This document shows positions 1 to 6,521 of a stretch of 14,703 bases of DNA, piece after piece. The DNA is from JADFSZ01 sp022560555 [NCBI: PVC group bacterium]. GTDB taxonomy: Bacteria; GCA-001730085; JADFSZ01. The notes under the pieces are model-generated. The model saw only the letters and a list, made by a program, of their open reading frames with translations, had not been told where the DNA came from and did not search any database. The stretch covers positions 1-14,703 of the forward strand of contig JADFSZ010000019.1 in the NCBI GenBank assembly GCA_022560555.1, given 5' to 3'. Within the stretch, counting starts at the first letter, position 1. Every line of letters begins with the position of its first letter. The translations under genes and the position numbers were made by a program.

Positions 1-1080
1 TTACAATCCATTTTGGCAAACCGAACGAAGGTTTTTAGTATTATTAGAGAGGAACTAACCGCCATTCGTGACAAATACGGGGACGCCCGGCGCACGCAGA
101 TTATTGCTGATGTTGAAGAATTGGATATTGAGGATCTTATCGCGGACGAAGATATGGTTATTACCATCACAAACTCGGGTTATATCAAACGTCTTCCCCC
201 CAGCACCTACCGGCAGCAGCATCGTGGGGGTAAAGGCGTCACGGGAATGACCACCAAAGAAGATGACTTTGTGAAACATATTTTTATTGCTTCCACACAT
301 GATTATCTTCTTGTGTTTACTGAAGAGGGCATGATGTTTTGGCTTAAGGTTCATGATATTCCCGAAGCCGGGCGGGTGGCCAAAGGAAAATCTGTGGTGA
401 ATATTCTTCAGCTGAAAGATACGCAGCGAATTGCCGCGATCATACAAACAAAAGATTTTGATCCGGACCATTTTCTTATCATGGCGACCGAAAACGGTAT
501 TGTTAAAAAAACATCTTTGGACGCATTCAAAAACCCTCGAAAGAACGGCATCATCGCTATGGGAGTTAAGCAAGGGGACCGGCTCATCAAAGTCAAAATG
601 TCCACGGGGAAAAACAAAATTATTCTTGGAACCTTTGACGGAAAATCATTGTGTTTTAAGGAAGAGAATGTGAGAAATATGGGACGTACAGCAAGCGGCG
701 TAACCGGAATGCGGATGAGCAAAGGGGACAAAATCGTCGGGATGGAAGTTCTGGAGGAAGGGGCCACCATCTTAACTGTATGCGAAAATGGACACGGCAA
801 GCGAACGGATTTTAAGGAATATCGTGTCCAAGGGAGGGGAGGCAAAGGCATCATTAACATCAAGACCACGGCGAGAAACGGCAAAGTGGTCGGATTTATG
901 GGCGTCTCAGACCATCACGATGTTATTGTCAGCACCCTCAAAGGTATGATTGTGCGCATGAGCATCAAAGATTTAAGGACAATCGGACGAAACACACAAG
1001 GGGTTAGGCTCGTATCTCTCAAGAATGGAGACAAAGTTGTTTCTGTTGCGAGGATTGACAAAAGGAGTGAAGAAGGGTAA
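1..1080 (+). CDS. gyrA: DNA gyrase subunit A, C-terminal part (5' truncated by window edge)
   Basis: The reading frame is open from base 1 to a TAA at 1078-1080, giving the last 359 residues of GyrA. The ATP-dependent A2B2 gyrase introduces negative supercoils in the cytoplasm. The first residues (ILANRTKVFSIIREEL, then KYGDARRTQI) match the end of the breakage-reunion domain and the linker into the C-terminal beta-pinwheel that wraps DNA. A GyrA-box-like QHRGGKG lies near residue 73 of this fragment, and a related QGRGGKG appears in a later blade. The box marks gyrase rather than topoisomerase IV ParC, although its first Arg is His here. The catalytic Tyr is upstream of the window. There is no long acidic C-terminal tail; the protein ends ARIDKRSEEG. 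The next gene starts 26 nt downstream on the same strand, so the two may be co-transcribed. The identification is secure. Confidence 0.97.
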   Translation, partial: LQSILANRTKVFSIIREELTAIRDKYGDARRTQIIADVEELDIEDLIADEDMVITITNSGYIKRLPPSTYRQQHRGGKGVTGMTTKEDDFVKHIFIASTHDYLLVFTEEGMMFWLKVHDIPEAGRVAKGKSVVNILQLKDTQRIAAIIQTKDFDPDHFLIMATENGIVKKTSLDAFKNPRKNGIIAMGVKQGDRLIKVKMSTGKNKIILGTFDGKSLCFKEENVRNMGRTASGVTGMRMSKGDKIVGMEVLEEGATILTVCENGHGKRTDFKEYRVQGRGGKGIINIKTTARNGKVVGFMGVSDHHDVIVSTLKGMIVRMSIKDLRTIGRNTQGVRLVSLKNGDKVVSVARIDKRSEEG

Positions 1081-1106
1081 AACACCAAAGAAGGAGCGAA
1101 AGGACG

Positions 1107-1511
1107 ATGGGGTTCCAAAAAAAAAGGGCACGAAGAGGATTTACTCTTATAGAAATTCTTATTGCTCTTTCCATTCTTGCTATAGGTCTTATTGGGATAT
1201 TTTCTCTTTTTCCCGTCGGAATGGACGCTCAACAGAAAAGCGAAGTGTACACTCTGGCCGCGAACCTGGCGAGCAAATGGGTTTCAACATATCAGGCCTT
1301 CGGGTGGAGGGAAGGGTATAGCGTGTCTGGAGGGGAAGAGGATTGGCAAACGGACGATGATTACGATGGACTGGAGTTTAAAAGAATTTTTTCTGACGGA
1401 ATTGATACGACCGATTCAAGTGACATTATCAAAATAAAAGTCCAGTATTATAATCGCGGCAAAGCAACCGAGCTGTACTTTGGCGATTATTATATACAGT
1501 CGTATGATTGA
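1107..1511 (+). CDS. PilV/PulI-like prepilin (type IV pilin / type II secretion pseudopilin family)
   Basis: This is a 134-residue protein with a short basic leader (MGFQKKRARRG) followed by the class III prepilin motif FTLIE. Prepilin peptidase should cut after Gly11 and methylate the new Phe, and Glu5 of the mature protein is present. A hydrophobic helix (residues ~12-35, LIALSILAIGLIGIFSLFPVGM) would anchor it in the membrane and pack it in a pilus or pseudopilus. The GLIGIFSLFPVGM..Q sequence is typical of minor, PilV/PulI-like members. The C-terminal part is short and acidic (EDWQTDDDYDG) and I recognise nothing else in it. A Shine-Dalgarno-like AAGGAG lies 12-13 nt before the ATG, with AAAGG nearer. 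Other pilus or secretion genes are absent from the window, so the specific role (pilus, T2SS or competence) cannot be assigned. Confidence 0.85.
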   Translation: MGFQKKRARRGFTLIEILIALSILAIGLIGIFSLFPVGMDAQQKSEVYTLAANLASKWVSTYQAFGWREGYSVSGGEEDWQTDDDYDGLEFKRIFSDGIDTTDSSDIIKIKVQYYNRGKATELYFGDYYIQSYD

Positions 1512-1530
1512 TTTCACTCATTGTCCTGTA

Positions 1531-1560
1531 TTTGAGACCTAGCGAAGCCGAGACCTCAAA
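1531..1560. other. Inverted/direct repeat between convergent genes, possible weak bidirectional terminator
   Basis: TTTGAG (1531-1536) and CTCAAA (1555-1560) form a 6-bp inverted repeat around 18 nt, and GAGACCT occurs twice in direct orientation inside it (1533-1539 and 1550-1556). It sits exactly where the prepilin gene and the ligase gene converge and includes the ligase stop codon. Neither side has a T-run, so a Rho-independent terminator is only a weak guess. Confidence 0.25.
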
Positions 1561-3386
1561 AGAGAAAGCGCTTTTTGTTTATCCCCGCTCTTAGCAAATA
1601 ACACTCCCAAATTAAAATAAGCTCTTGGATCTTCGTATACCGACAGGAATCGCTGAAGATACTCTTTGCCTTGATTCATGCGGTTAAGATCAATCGAAAG
1701 CGACGCGATTTGAAAAAGAGCCTCGCGATAATAAGGGTCTATGGCCAATGCTTGTTGATACGCTTGATACGCTAAAGGGTAATTTCGGGTTTTGCGATAA
1801 CATTCTCCCAAAAGATAGTATCTTTCCTTCCTTACGCGTCTGTCTAACGCCTGTTGGGTGTGTTGGATCGCTTGGGCATAATCTTCCAAGTAAAAGAAGG
1901 CTTCTCCAAGACGAAAATCCAATTCGGACCTTTTAGGATCCAGGGATTGCGCGAAAGTGTATCGGAGAACGGCTTGGGAATAATCTCGTTCCTTCATGGA
2001 AGCGAAAGCCTTTTTGTAAGCCATATCCGCCGCGAAAGGTTTGGCACACCAAATCACCAAAAAGACCAGCAAAAGGCTCCCGGCTTCAACCATAAGCATT
2101 TTTGTGCTAGAAGCACGTTGTCCCCAAGAGATACGAACGACTCGAGCATTAAACTGGCTTGCAAGCATGCCGGCCATGGCAAAAAAAGGAACACTCGTGG
2201 CCGTCAAACGAAAAGGAAAGTGGCCAAGCGAATACAAGCTAACAGCCCCTAAGCCTGCGAGGATCCCTAGCGTGAGCGATTTATGGCGATCGTTTTGATG
2301 ACGAATCAACAGAAAAACCTTCTGGCAATAGCATAAAACCAGGACGAAAAAAACAATCACTCCGACCAAACCCCACTCCACCAGCGACTCTAAAACATCA
2401 CTTTCGACATGCGGATGAAACCAGTCGACAGAAACCACCCCCGGGGAAGAAGCGGTGGTTGTTAAAACATGGCCTTTGGCCCCGGAGTATAAAGCCGAAA
2501 AGCCCCCCAATCCATGGCCCCAAAGAGGCGATAAACAAAACAAATAAAAAGCCATCTTGAAATAAAGGCTTCTTTGTCCAAAAGAAAATTGTTTGTGGAC
2601 GAGCCCCCCAAGATCATTTATGAAAAAGGCAAAGAAAAACAGGACCCCTCCCATGAGAACGGCGAGAAAAAACTTGTGAGAATAAATCCGGCGGGGGCAA
2701 ACAAAAGCCGTCAGGATGATGGCCAACGAAAGAACCGTCCCGGAAAATGATCGCGTTAGAAAAATCGTACATAATATGAGTACCGACAGAAACATATAAA
2801 ACGTGCTTTTGCGTGAACAATTTGGCGCATTCGTTGTATGAAATAAAGACAAGGGAAAAACTAAAAGAAGAAAACCTGAGAGAAACTGGCGGTTGCCCAG
2901 AGTCGAGAAGACGTGGTTTGGATTGGCATGAGGGCGCCAGGCAAGCACATCCCAGCCCAAGAATTGGGACCACCCCAATAGACAAACGAAAAAAGAGCCC
3001 AATAATAGAGCACGCGTTAAAAAAGATATGTCCCTAACATCTTTTGTGATTTTTGAAAAGAGAAAGAAAACAAAAAAGCAGATCAAGATGTGACGAAAAG
3101 CCCACAAGCCTTCATAGTTGTTTGGGGAGAAAACAACTCTAATCGCAAAATAACCTAAAAATAGGCATATGAAAACATCAAAAAGGTTGATGCGGATAGA
3201 AAATGTTCCTTTTTTAACGAAATTCAAGAAAAGGAAAAAAGCAAATATAATTAAATACAATTCCGTCATGATGTGTTTAGGCAGCAAAAAAGAATCTTGG
3301 CTGAACGGGGTCATAAAAAGAGGCACAAGGACAAGAAGACCGGACAAGAAAAGGAGTTTTTTTGATACAGGGACACATGGAATCAT
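1539..3386 (-). CDS. O-antigen ligase (Wzy_C) family membrane protein with C-terminal TPR repeats
   Basis: This 615-residue protein has about a dozen hydrophobic segments across residues ~10-450, then a soluble tail. The central loop (GHGLGGFSALYSGAKGHV, then WFHPHVESDVLESLVEWGLVGV) fits the Wzy_C/O-antigen ligase pattern, in which a periplasmic loop with conserved His/Glu precedes a membrane helix. Members ligate or polymerise undecaprenyl-linked glycans, and some glycosylate pilins. Residues ~455-610 hold about four TPRs (ALRYTFAQSLDPKRSELDFRLGEAFF-type helices, YQAYQQALAIDPYYREALFQ), likely a protein-binding platform. The substrate is unknown: no glycan cluster is nearby, although a prepilin gene converges on it. 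The ATG at 3386 has no Shine-Dalgarno sequence, but a TTGACA/TATCTT promoter would place the transcript start at about that A, suggesting a leaderless mRNA. The family call is good; the specific activity is not assignable. Confidence 0.8.
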   Translation of the reverse strand: MIPCVPVSKKLLFLSGLLVLVPLFMTPFSQDSFLLPKHIMTELYLIIFAFFLFLNFVKKGTFSIRINLFDVFICLFLGYFAIRVVFSPNNYEGLWAFRHILICFFVFFLFSKITKDVRDISFLTRALLLGSFFVCLLGWSQFLGWDVLAWRPHANPNHVFSTLGNRQFLSGFLLLVFPLSLFHTTNAPNCSRKSTFYMFLSVLILCTIFLTRSFSGTVLSLAIILTAFVCPRRIYSHKFFLAVLMGGVLFFFAFFINDLGGLVHKQFSFGQRSLYFKMAFYLFCLSPLWGHGLGGFSALYSGAKGHVLTTTASSPGVVSVDWFHPHVESDVLESLVEWGLVGVIVFFVLVLCYCQKVFLLIRHQNDRHKSLTLGILAGLGAVSLYSLGHFPFRLTATSVPFFAMAGMLASQFNARVVRISWGQRASSTKMLMVEAGSLLLVFLVIWCAKPFAADMAYKKAFASMKERDYSQAVLRYTFAQSLDPKRSELDFRLGEAFFYLEDYAQAIQHTQQALDRRVRKERYYLLGECYRKTRNYPLAYQAYQQALAIDPYYREALFQIASLSIDLNRMNQGKEYLQRFLSVYEDPRAYFNLGVLFAKSGDKQKALSLLRSRLR

Positions 3387-3392
3387 GGTATA

Positions 3393-3420
3393 AAGATACA
3401 GAAATTTGTGGTATTGTCAA
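3393..3420 (-). promoter_or_regulatory. Candidate promoter of the ligase gene, possibly leaderless
   Basis: Read on the minus strand, a perfect -35 TTGACA (3420-3415) is followed after 16 bp by TATCTT (3398-3393). The expected start, about 7 nt beyond, is base 3386, the A of the ligase ATG. No ribosome binding site precedes that ATG, so the arrangement is coherent with a leaderless message. The -35 abuts the tandem repeat that begins at 3421. Confidence 0.5.
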
Positions 3421-3567
3421 TGGGAAGGTCAGATTCTCCATAATCTTTGATTCTGAAAAATCTGACACAAGATATTTTGGGTTCCAGATATGGGGAGGCC
3501 AGATTTCCCATAATCTTCGATTCTGAAAAATCTGACACAAGATATTTTGGGTTCCAGATATGGGGAG
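3421..3567. repeat. 70-bp tandem repeat, two copies plus a short third start
   Basis: Copy 1 (3421-3490) and copy 2 (3491-3560) match at 65 of 70 positions by direct comparison; TGGGGAG at 3561-3567 begins a third copy. Each copy contains CAGATT...AATCTG inverted segments (copy 1: GTCAGATT 3428-3435 with AATCTGAC 3459-3466; copy 2: CAGATTT with AAATCTG) and a later CAGAT, so the CAGAT/ATCTG elements alternate and could form hairpins. It fills most of the spacer between the divergent ligase and dcd genes. Because 70 is not a multiple of 3, the repeat is unlikely to be coding. Its origin and function are unknown. Confidence 0.9.
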
Positions 3568-3593
3568 ACGAAACCGCGAACGTGAGGAAAAAT

Positions 3594-4139
3594 ATGATTT
3601 TATCGGATAAAAAGCTCAAGCAAATGATTCGCGAAAAAGAGCTTGTCATTGAACCTTTAGGGGAAAATTCTATTCAGGCGGCATCGATTGATTGCCGGCT
3701 CGGAAATCATTTTTTAGCCGTCGAAGACAAAGACAGGGACATATTAACGCTGGATCAGGAAATCTTGTATCGGGACATTCATGGAGAAGAGAGTATTATC
3801 CCGGCGCATTCCTTTCTTTTGGCAACAACGCTAGAATATATAAAACTGCCCAATCATGTTACGGCCTTTGTAGAAGGGAGAAGTTCGATTGGGCGTATGG
3901 GGCTTTTTATACAAAACGCGGGATGGGTAGATCCGGGGTTTGAAGGGAAGATCACGCTTGAACTTTACAACGCGAATTCGTTGCCGATCAAATTACAATC
4001 GGGAAGAAGGATATGTCAGCTGGTGTTTTGTGAACTGGACCAGCCGGCCGAATTTCCTTATCGGGGAAAATACCAGAAGCAAGATCAAGCCATCGGAAGC
4101 CGTATCTATAAGGATGTCGAAATTCAGGGCTCTGTTTAA
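3594..4139 (+). CDS. dcd: dCTP deaminase (possibly bifunctional dCTP deaminase-dUTPase)
   Basis: This 181-residue enzyme deaminates dCTP to dUTP, feeding dTMP synthesis; it is a cytoplasmic trimer of the dUTPase fold. The start MILSDKKLKQMI is the family's usual N terminus and is preceded by GAGGA 6 nt upstream. The frame stays open back to an ATG at 3447, but those 49 extra codons run through the tandem repeat and are rejected. EGRSSIGRMG (residues 94-103) supplies the conserved Arg/Ser triphosphate-binding residues. AGWVDPGFEGKITLEL (109-124) holds the catalytic Glu123. The AG(W/F)(I/V)DPGF form and the tail FPYRGKYQ...SR resemble enzymes such as that of Mycobacterium tuberculosis, some of which also hydrolyse dUTP; sequence reading alone cannot settle bifunctionality. 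It converges on aroC with a 45-nt gap. Confidence 0.93.
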   Translation: MILSDKKLKQMIREKELVIEPLGENSIQAASIDCRLGNHFLAVEDKDRDILTLDQEILYRDIHGEESIIPAHSFLLATTLEYIKLPNHVTAFVEGRSSIGRMGLFIQNAGWVDPGFEGKITLELYNANSLPIKLQSGRRICQLVFCELDQPAEFPYRGKYQKQDQAIGSRIYKDVEIQGSV

Positions 4140-4184
4140 AACGAGCTGCTTGGCTCAGGCTTGCCGTTCAGACTAAAAAAAGTT

Positions 4185-5261
4185 TCAAAGGGTTGACGAT
4201 GAATGGCGTCTTTGAAGAAAGAGAAAATCAACCAGCACAGAAGCAATCATGGCTTCGACTACGGGAACTACGCGCGGACACAAGCAGGGATCGTGCCGCC
4301 CTTTCACTTCGATCGTCTCTGTTTTAAGACGGGTGTTAACCGTAACTTGTTTTTGCGCAATAGACGAGGGGGGTTTGGTTACTACGCGCATGACAAGGTC
4401 TTCCCCGTTGGAAATCCCTCCCGCAATTCCTCCGGCATGATTCGTTTTTGTGCGGATTTTATTGTTTTTGACAACCATTAAGTCATTCGACTCTGAGCCC
4501 TTTTGGTGCTGACTTGCGAATCCCGATCCGAATTCGACGCCTTTGATGGTTCCGATAGACAGAAGGGCGTATCCCAGGCGAGCTTCAAGCTTGTCAAAAA
4601 CAGGTTCCCCTAGGCCCGGGGGACAACCTTTCACAACGGCTTCAACAATTCCCCCAACGGAATCCCGCTCTTTACGGGCCGATTCAATCGCTTCAATCAT
4701 AAGTTTTGCTTGATCATTATCCGGAGAACGGACCATGTTTTGCTCGATATGATCAAAATTGATTTGCTTGGCGTAAATACCGGCTACAGCCAGCGTGTAG
4801 GCTGTTATGCGGATTCCTTTTTCTAAAAGAATTTTTTTCGCGATGGCACCGGCGGCGACGCGGCAAGCTGTTTCACGGCCCGAGGAACGCCCCCCTCCCC
4901 GATAATCACGGACGCCGTACTTGGCAAAATACGTGTAATCGGCGTGTCCCGGACGAAAAACATCTTTAATGTTGGAATAATCCTTGGGACGTGTGTCTGT
5001 ATTGCGGATCAATAAAGCGATAGGGGTCCCGGTTGTCACTCCTTCAAAAACACCGGAAAGAATTTCAACTTGGTCAGCTTCTTTTCTTTGTGTCGTGATC
5101 GAGCTTTGTCCCGGGCGCCTGCGATCCAAATCTTTTTGTATATCCTCTGCTTTTAAGGACAATCGCGCAGGAACCCCATCCACGATGACACCAATAGCGG
5201 GACCATGACTTTCCCCAAAAGTTGTAAAACGAAATAATTCTCCAAAAGTATTGCCGGACAT
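4185..5261 (-). CDS. aroC: Chorismate synthase
   Basis: AroC (358 residues, normal length) converts 5-enolpyruvylshikimate-3-phosphate to chorismate, the last shikimate-pathway step, and needs reduced FMN. Signatures are visible in order: FGESHG (15-20), RRRPGQSS (48-54), RPGHADYTYFAKYG (103-116) with RDYRGGGRSSGRETACRVAAGA (118-139), NHAGGIAGGISNGED in the C-terminal third, and KGRHDPCLCPRVVPVVEAM near the end. All FMN- and substrate-loop motifs are intact. The ATG at 5261 has GGAG with a 5-nt spacer. It is the third minus-strand gene after miaB and mnmA, but the 180-nt repeat-rich spacer before it, with a candidate promoter, suggests at least partly separate expression. No other aro gene is in the window. 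Confidence 0.97.
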   Translation of the reverse strand: MSGNTFGELFRFTTFGESHGPAIGVIVDGVPARLSLKAEDIQKDLDRRRPGQSSITTQRKEADQVEILSGVFEGVTTGTPIALLIRNTDTRPKDYSNIKDVFRPGHADYTYFAKYGVRDYRGGGRSSGRETACRVAAGAIAKKILLEKGIRITAYTLAVAGIYAKQINFDHIEQNMVRSPDNDQAKLMIEAIESARKERDSVGGIVEAVVKGCPPGLGEPVFDKLEARLGYALLSIGTIKGVEFGSGFASQHQKGSESNDLMVVKNNKIRTKTNHAGGIAGGISNGEDLVMRVVTKPPSSIAQKQVTVNTRLKTETIEVKGRHDPCLCPRVVPVVEAMIASVLVDFLFLQRRHSSSTL

Positions 5262-5275
5262 GATTTCTCCGAAAT

Positions 5276-5441
5276 TAGGTCACAAGGACACAGGTCACAA
5301 GTACACAAGTAAATACAATAAATGAGTTTAACAATAAACTACAGAGAACCATAGATTATCACTTGTGAAGAGTTGCGTCAATAACTCTCATTGAAGTTGG
5401 TTTTGATTTTTCTTGTGACTTGTGTGTTTGTGACTTGTGTC
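5276..5441. repeat. Inverted arms of alternating TCACAAG / ACACAAG heptamers between mnmA and aroC
   Basis: The aroC-proximal arm (5276-5312, + strand) reads TCACAAG, GACACAGG, TCACAAG, TACACAAG. The mnmA-proximal arm (5412-5441) carries the same units on the opposite strand (read on minus: GACACAAG, TCACAA, ACACACAAG, TCACAAG), ending against the mnmA stop codon. One more TCACAAG, as TCACAAGTGA on the minus strand, lies at 5359-5368. The layout is like a small element with imperfect terminal inverted repeats and about 100 bp of centre. It could be a MITE-like element, an intergenic repeat family or a protein-binding array. No ORF is credible here. Confidence 0.7.
5355..5388 (-). promoter_or_regulatory. 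Candidate aroC promoter with operator-like inverted repeat
   Basis: On the minus strand TTGACG (5381-5376) is followed after 15 bp by GATAAT (5360-5355); the spacing is short but both hexamers match consensus at 5 of 6. The -35 lies inside the loop of a perfect inverted repeat, AGAGTT (5369-5374) and AACTCT (5383-5388), which could be an operator. The spacing lowers confidence. Confidence 0.35.
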
Positions 5442-6506
5442 TTACGTAATCATACCGCAGCCGAGACAGTTTTCCCCGTCATAAAAGACGGCAAATTGCC
5501 CGCTAGCAATCCCGGCATCTTCGGCCTGAAGACTCACCTCATAAACAGAATTGTCGATTTTGTGAATACGTCCCGGAATTAAATTTTCTCCATGGCGGAT
5601 TTTAATAAAAAGATCTTGATTGTCAAAGGGAGCATCCGAAATCCAACTGGGACTATGGATTTTAAAAGCGTTTCTTTTGCGAGTATGAAGAGTATCAAAA
5701 TGAGATACGTATACGACATTTTCTTCAATATTCTTTTTGACAACATACCAAGGTCCTCCCGATAAACCCAAGCCATGACGTTGACCAATCGTATGATACC
5801 AATAACCCCGATGGGAACCGAGTTTTTCCGAGCTTGTGATGTCCACAATATCCCCGGGCTGTTCTCCTAAGTGAAACCGGACGAACTCATTAAATTTAAT
5901 GTTACCCAAAAAACAAATGCCTTGGCTGTCTTTTCGGTTTTTTGTGGGCAGCCCGGTTTGTTGGGCGTACGCGCGAACATCTTTTTTACGGATACTTCCG
6001 ATGGGAAACAAGGCGCGGCGGAGTTGCGCTTGATTCAAATGCGACAAAAAATATGTTTGGTCCTTGATGGGATCTTTGGCGCGAAGCAATTGATAACATG
6101 AACCTTTATCATGAATTCGGGCATAATGGCCCGTAGCCACTTTCTCGAAATCATCAGGAATTTTTTCTAAAAACGCGCCAAACTTGATTCGCGCGTTACA
6201 AAAGATGTCGGGACTAGGCGTGCGGCCTTCCTTTAATTCCCGGATGGTGTAGCTAACCACGCGATCAAGATATTCTGTCTGCAAAGAAACAATATGAAGA
6301 GGAATCTGAAGTTGATCACATACTTTATGGGCATAATCAAGATCTTCCTGCCAAGGGCATTCCCCGATATGCTGCAGCTCATCTTCAAGCCAGATTTTAA
6401 TGTAAAAAGCCTCCAAAACGTGTCCCTCAGCTTTAAGAAGTGACGCCGCAACGGAACTATCAACACCGCCGGATAAGAGAATCGCAATTTTGAGATGCTG
6501 GGACAT
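5442..6506 (-). CDS. mnmA: tRNA-specific 2-thiouridylase MnmA
   Basis: MnmA (354 residues) adenylates and thiolates U34 of tRNA-Glu, -Gln and -Lys, taking sulfur from a desulfurase relay. The PP-loop SGGVDSS (12-18) binds ATP. The two catalytic cysteines are present: Cys103 in PSPDIFCNARIKF and Cys198 in SQGICFLG. TGHYAR, KDQTYFL and HTIGQRHGLG are further family blocks. A GTG at 6512 extends the frame by two codons, but GGAG sits 5 nt before the ATG at 6506, so the ATG is chosen. It starts 15 nt after the miaB stop, so the two are surely co-transcribed. The stop codon touches the repeat arm that separates it from aroC. The target base is shared with MnmE-MnmG, also encoded in this window. 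Confidence 0.96.
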   Translation of the reverse strand: MSQHLKIAILLSGGVDSSVAASLLKAEGHVLEAFYIKIWLEDELQHIGECPWQEDLDYAHKVCDQLQIPLHIVSLQTEYLDRVVSYTIRELKEGRTPSPDIFCNARIKFGAFLEKIPDDFEKVATGHYARIHDKGSCYQLLRAKDPIKDQTYFLSHLNQAQLRRALFPIGSIRKKDVRAYAQQTGLPTKNRKDSQGICFLGNIKFNEFVRFHLGEQPGDIVDITSSEKLGSHRGYWYHTIGQRHGLGLSGGPWYVVKKNIEENVVYVSHFDTLHTRKRNAFKIHSPSWISDAPFDNQDLFIKIRHGENLIPGRIHKIDNSVYEVSLQAEDAGIASGQFAVFYDGENCLGCGMIT

Positions 6507-6521
6507 GAACACTCCGAACCA

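Noticed and set aside
3414-3444. TTGTCA...CATAAT as a dcd promoter on the plus strand
   Set aside because: The 19-bp spacing is long, and the -35 is the near-palindromic shadow of the better minus-strand TTGACA; too weak to annotate.
3447-3593. A 49-codon N-terminal extension of dcd starting at an ATG in the tandem repeat
   Set aside because: The extension is translated from non-coding tandem repeat. MILSDKK at 3594 is the family's usual start and has a Shine-Dalgarno sequence at proper spacing.
3277-3649. Two minus-strand ORFs of 87-88 codons over the tandem repeat
   Set aside because: They translate the repeat itself in two frames and overlap the ligase promoter and the dcd 5' end.
4140-4184. 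GAGC...GCTC as a terminator between dcd and aroC
   Set aside because: Only a 4-bp stem with a 6-nt loop and no T-run on either strand; not supportable.
5391-5582. Small plus-strand ORF with a hydrophobic N terminus (MKLVLIFLVTC)
   Set aside because: It arises from the heptamer repeat arm and then runs antisense through the mnmA 3' end; there is no independent coding evidence.
6507-6512. GTG start two codons upstream in mnmA
   Set aside because: The only good ribosome binding site (GGAG) is correctly spaced for the ATG at 6506 and would abut the GTG.
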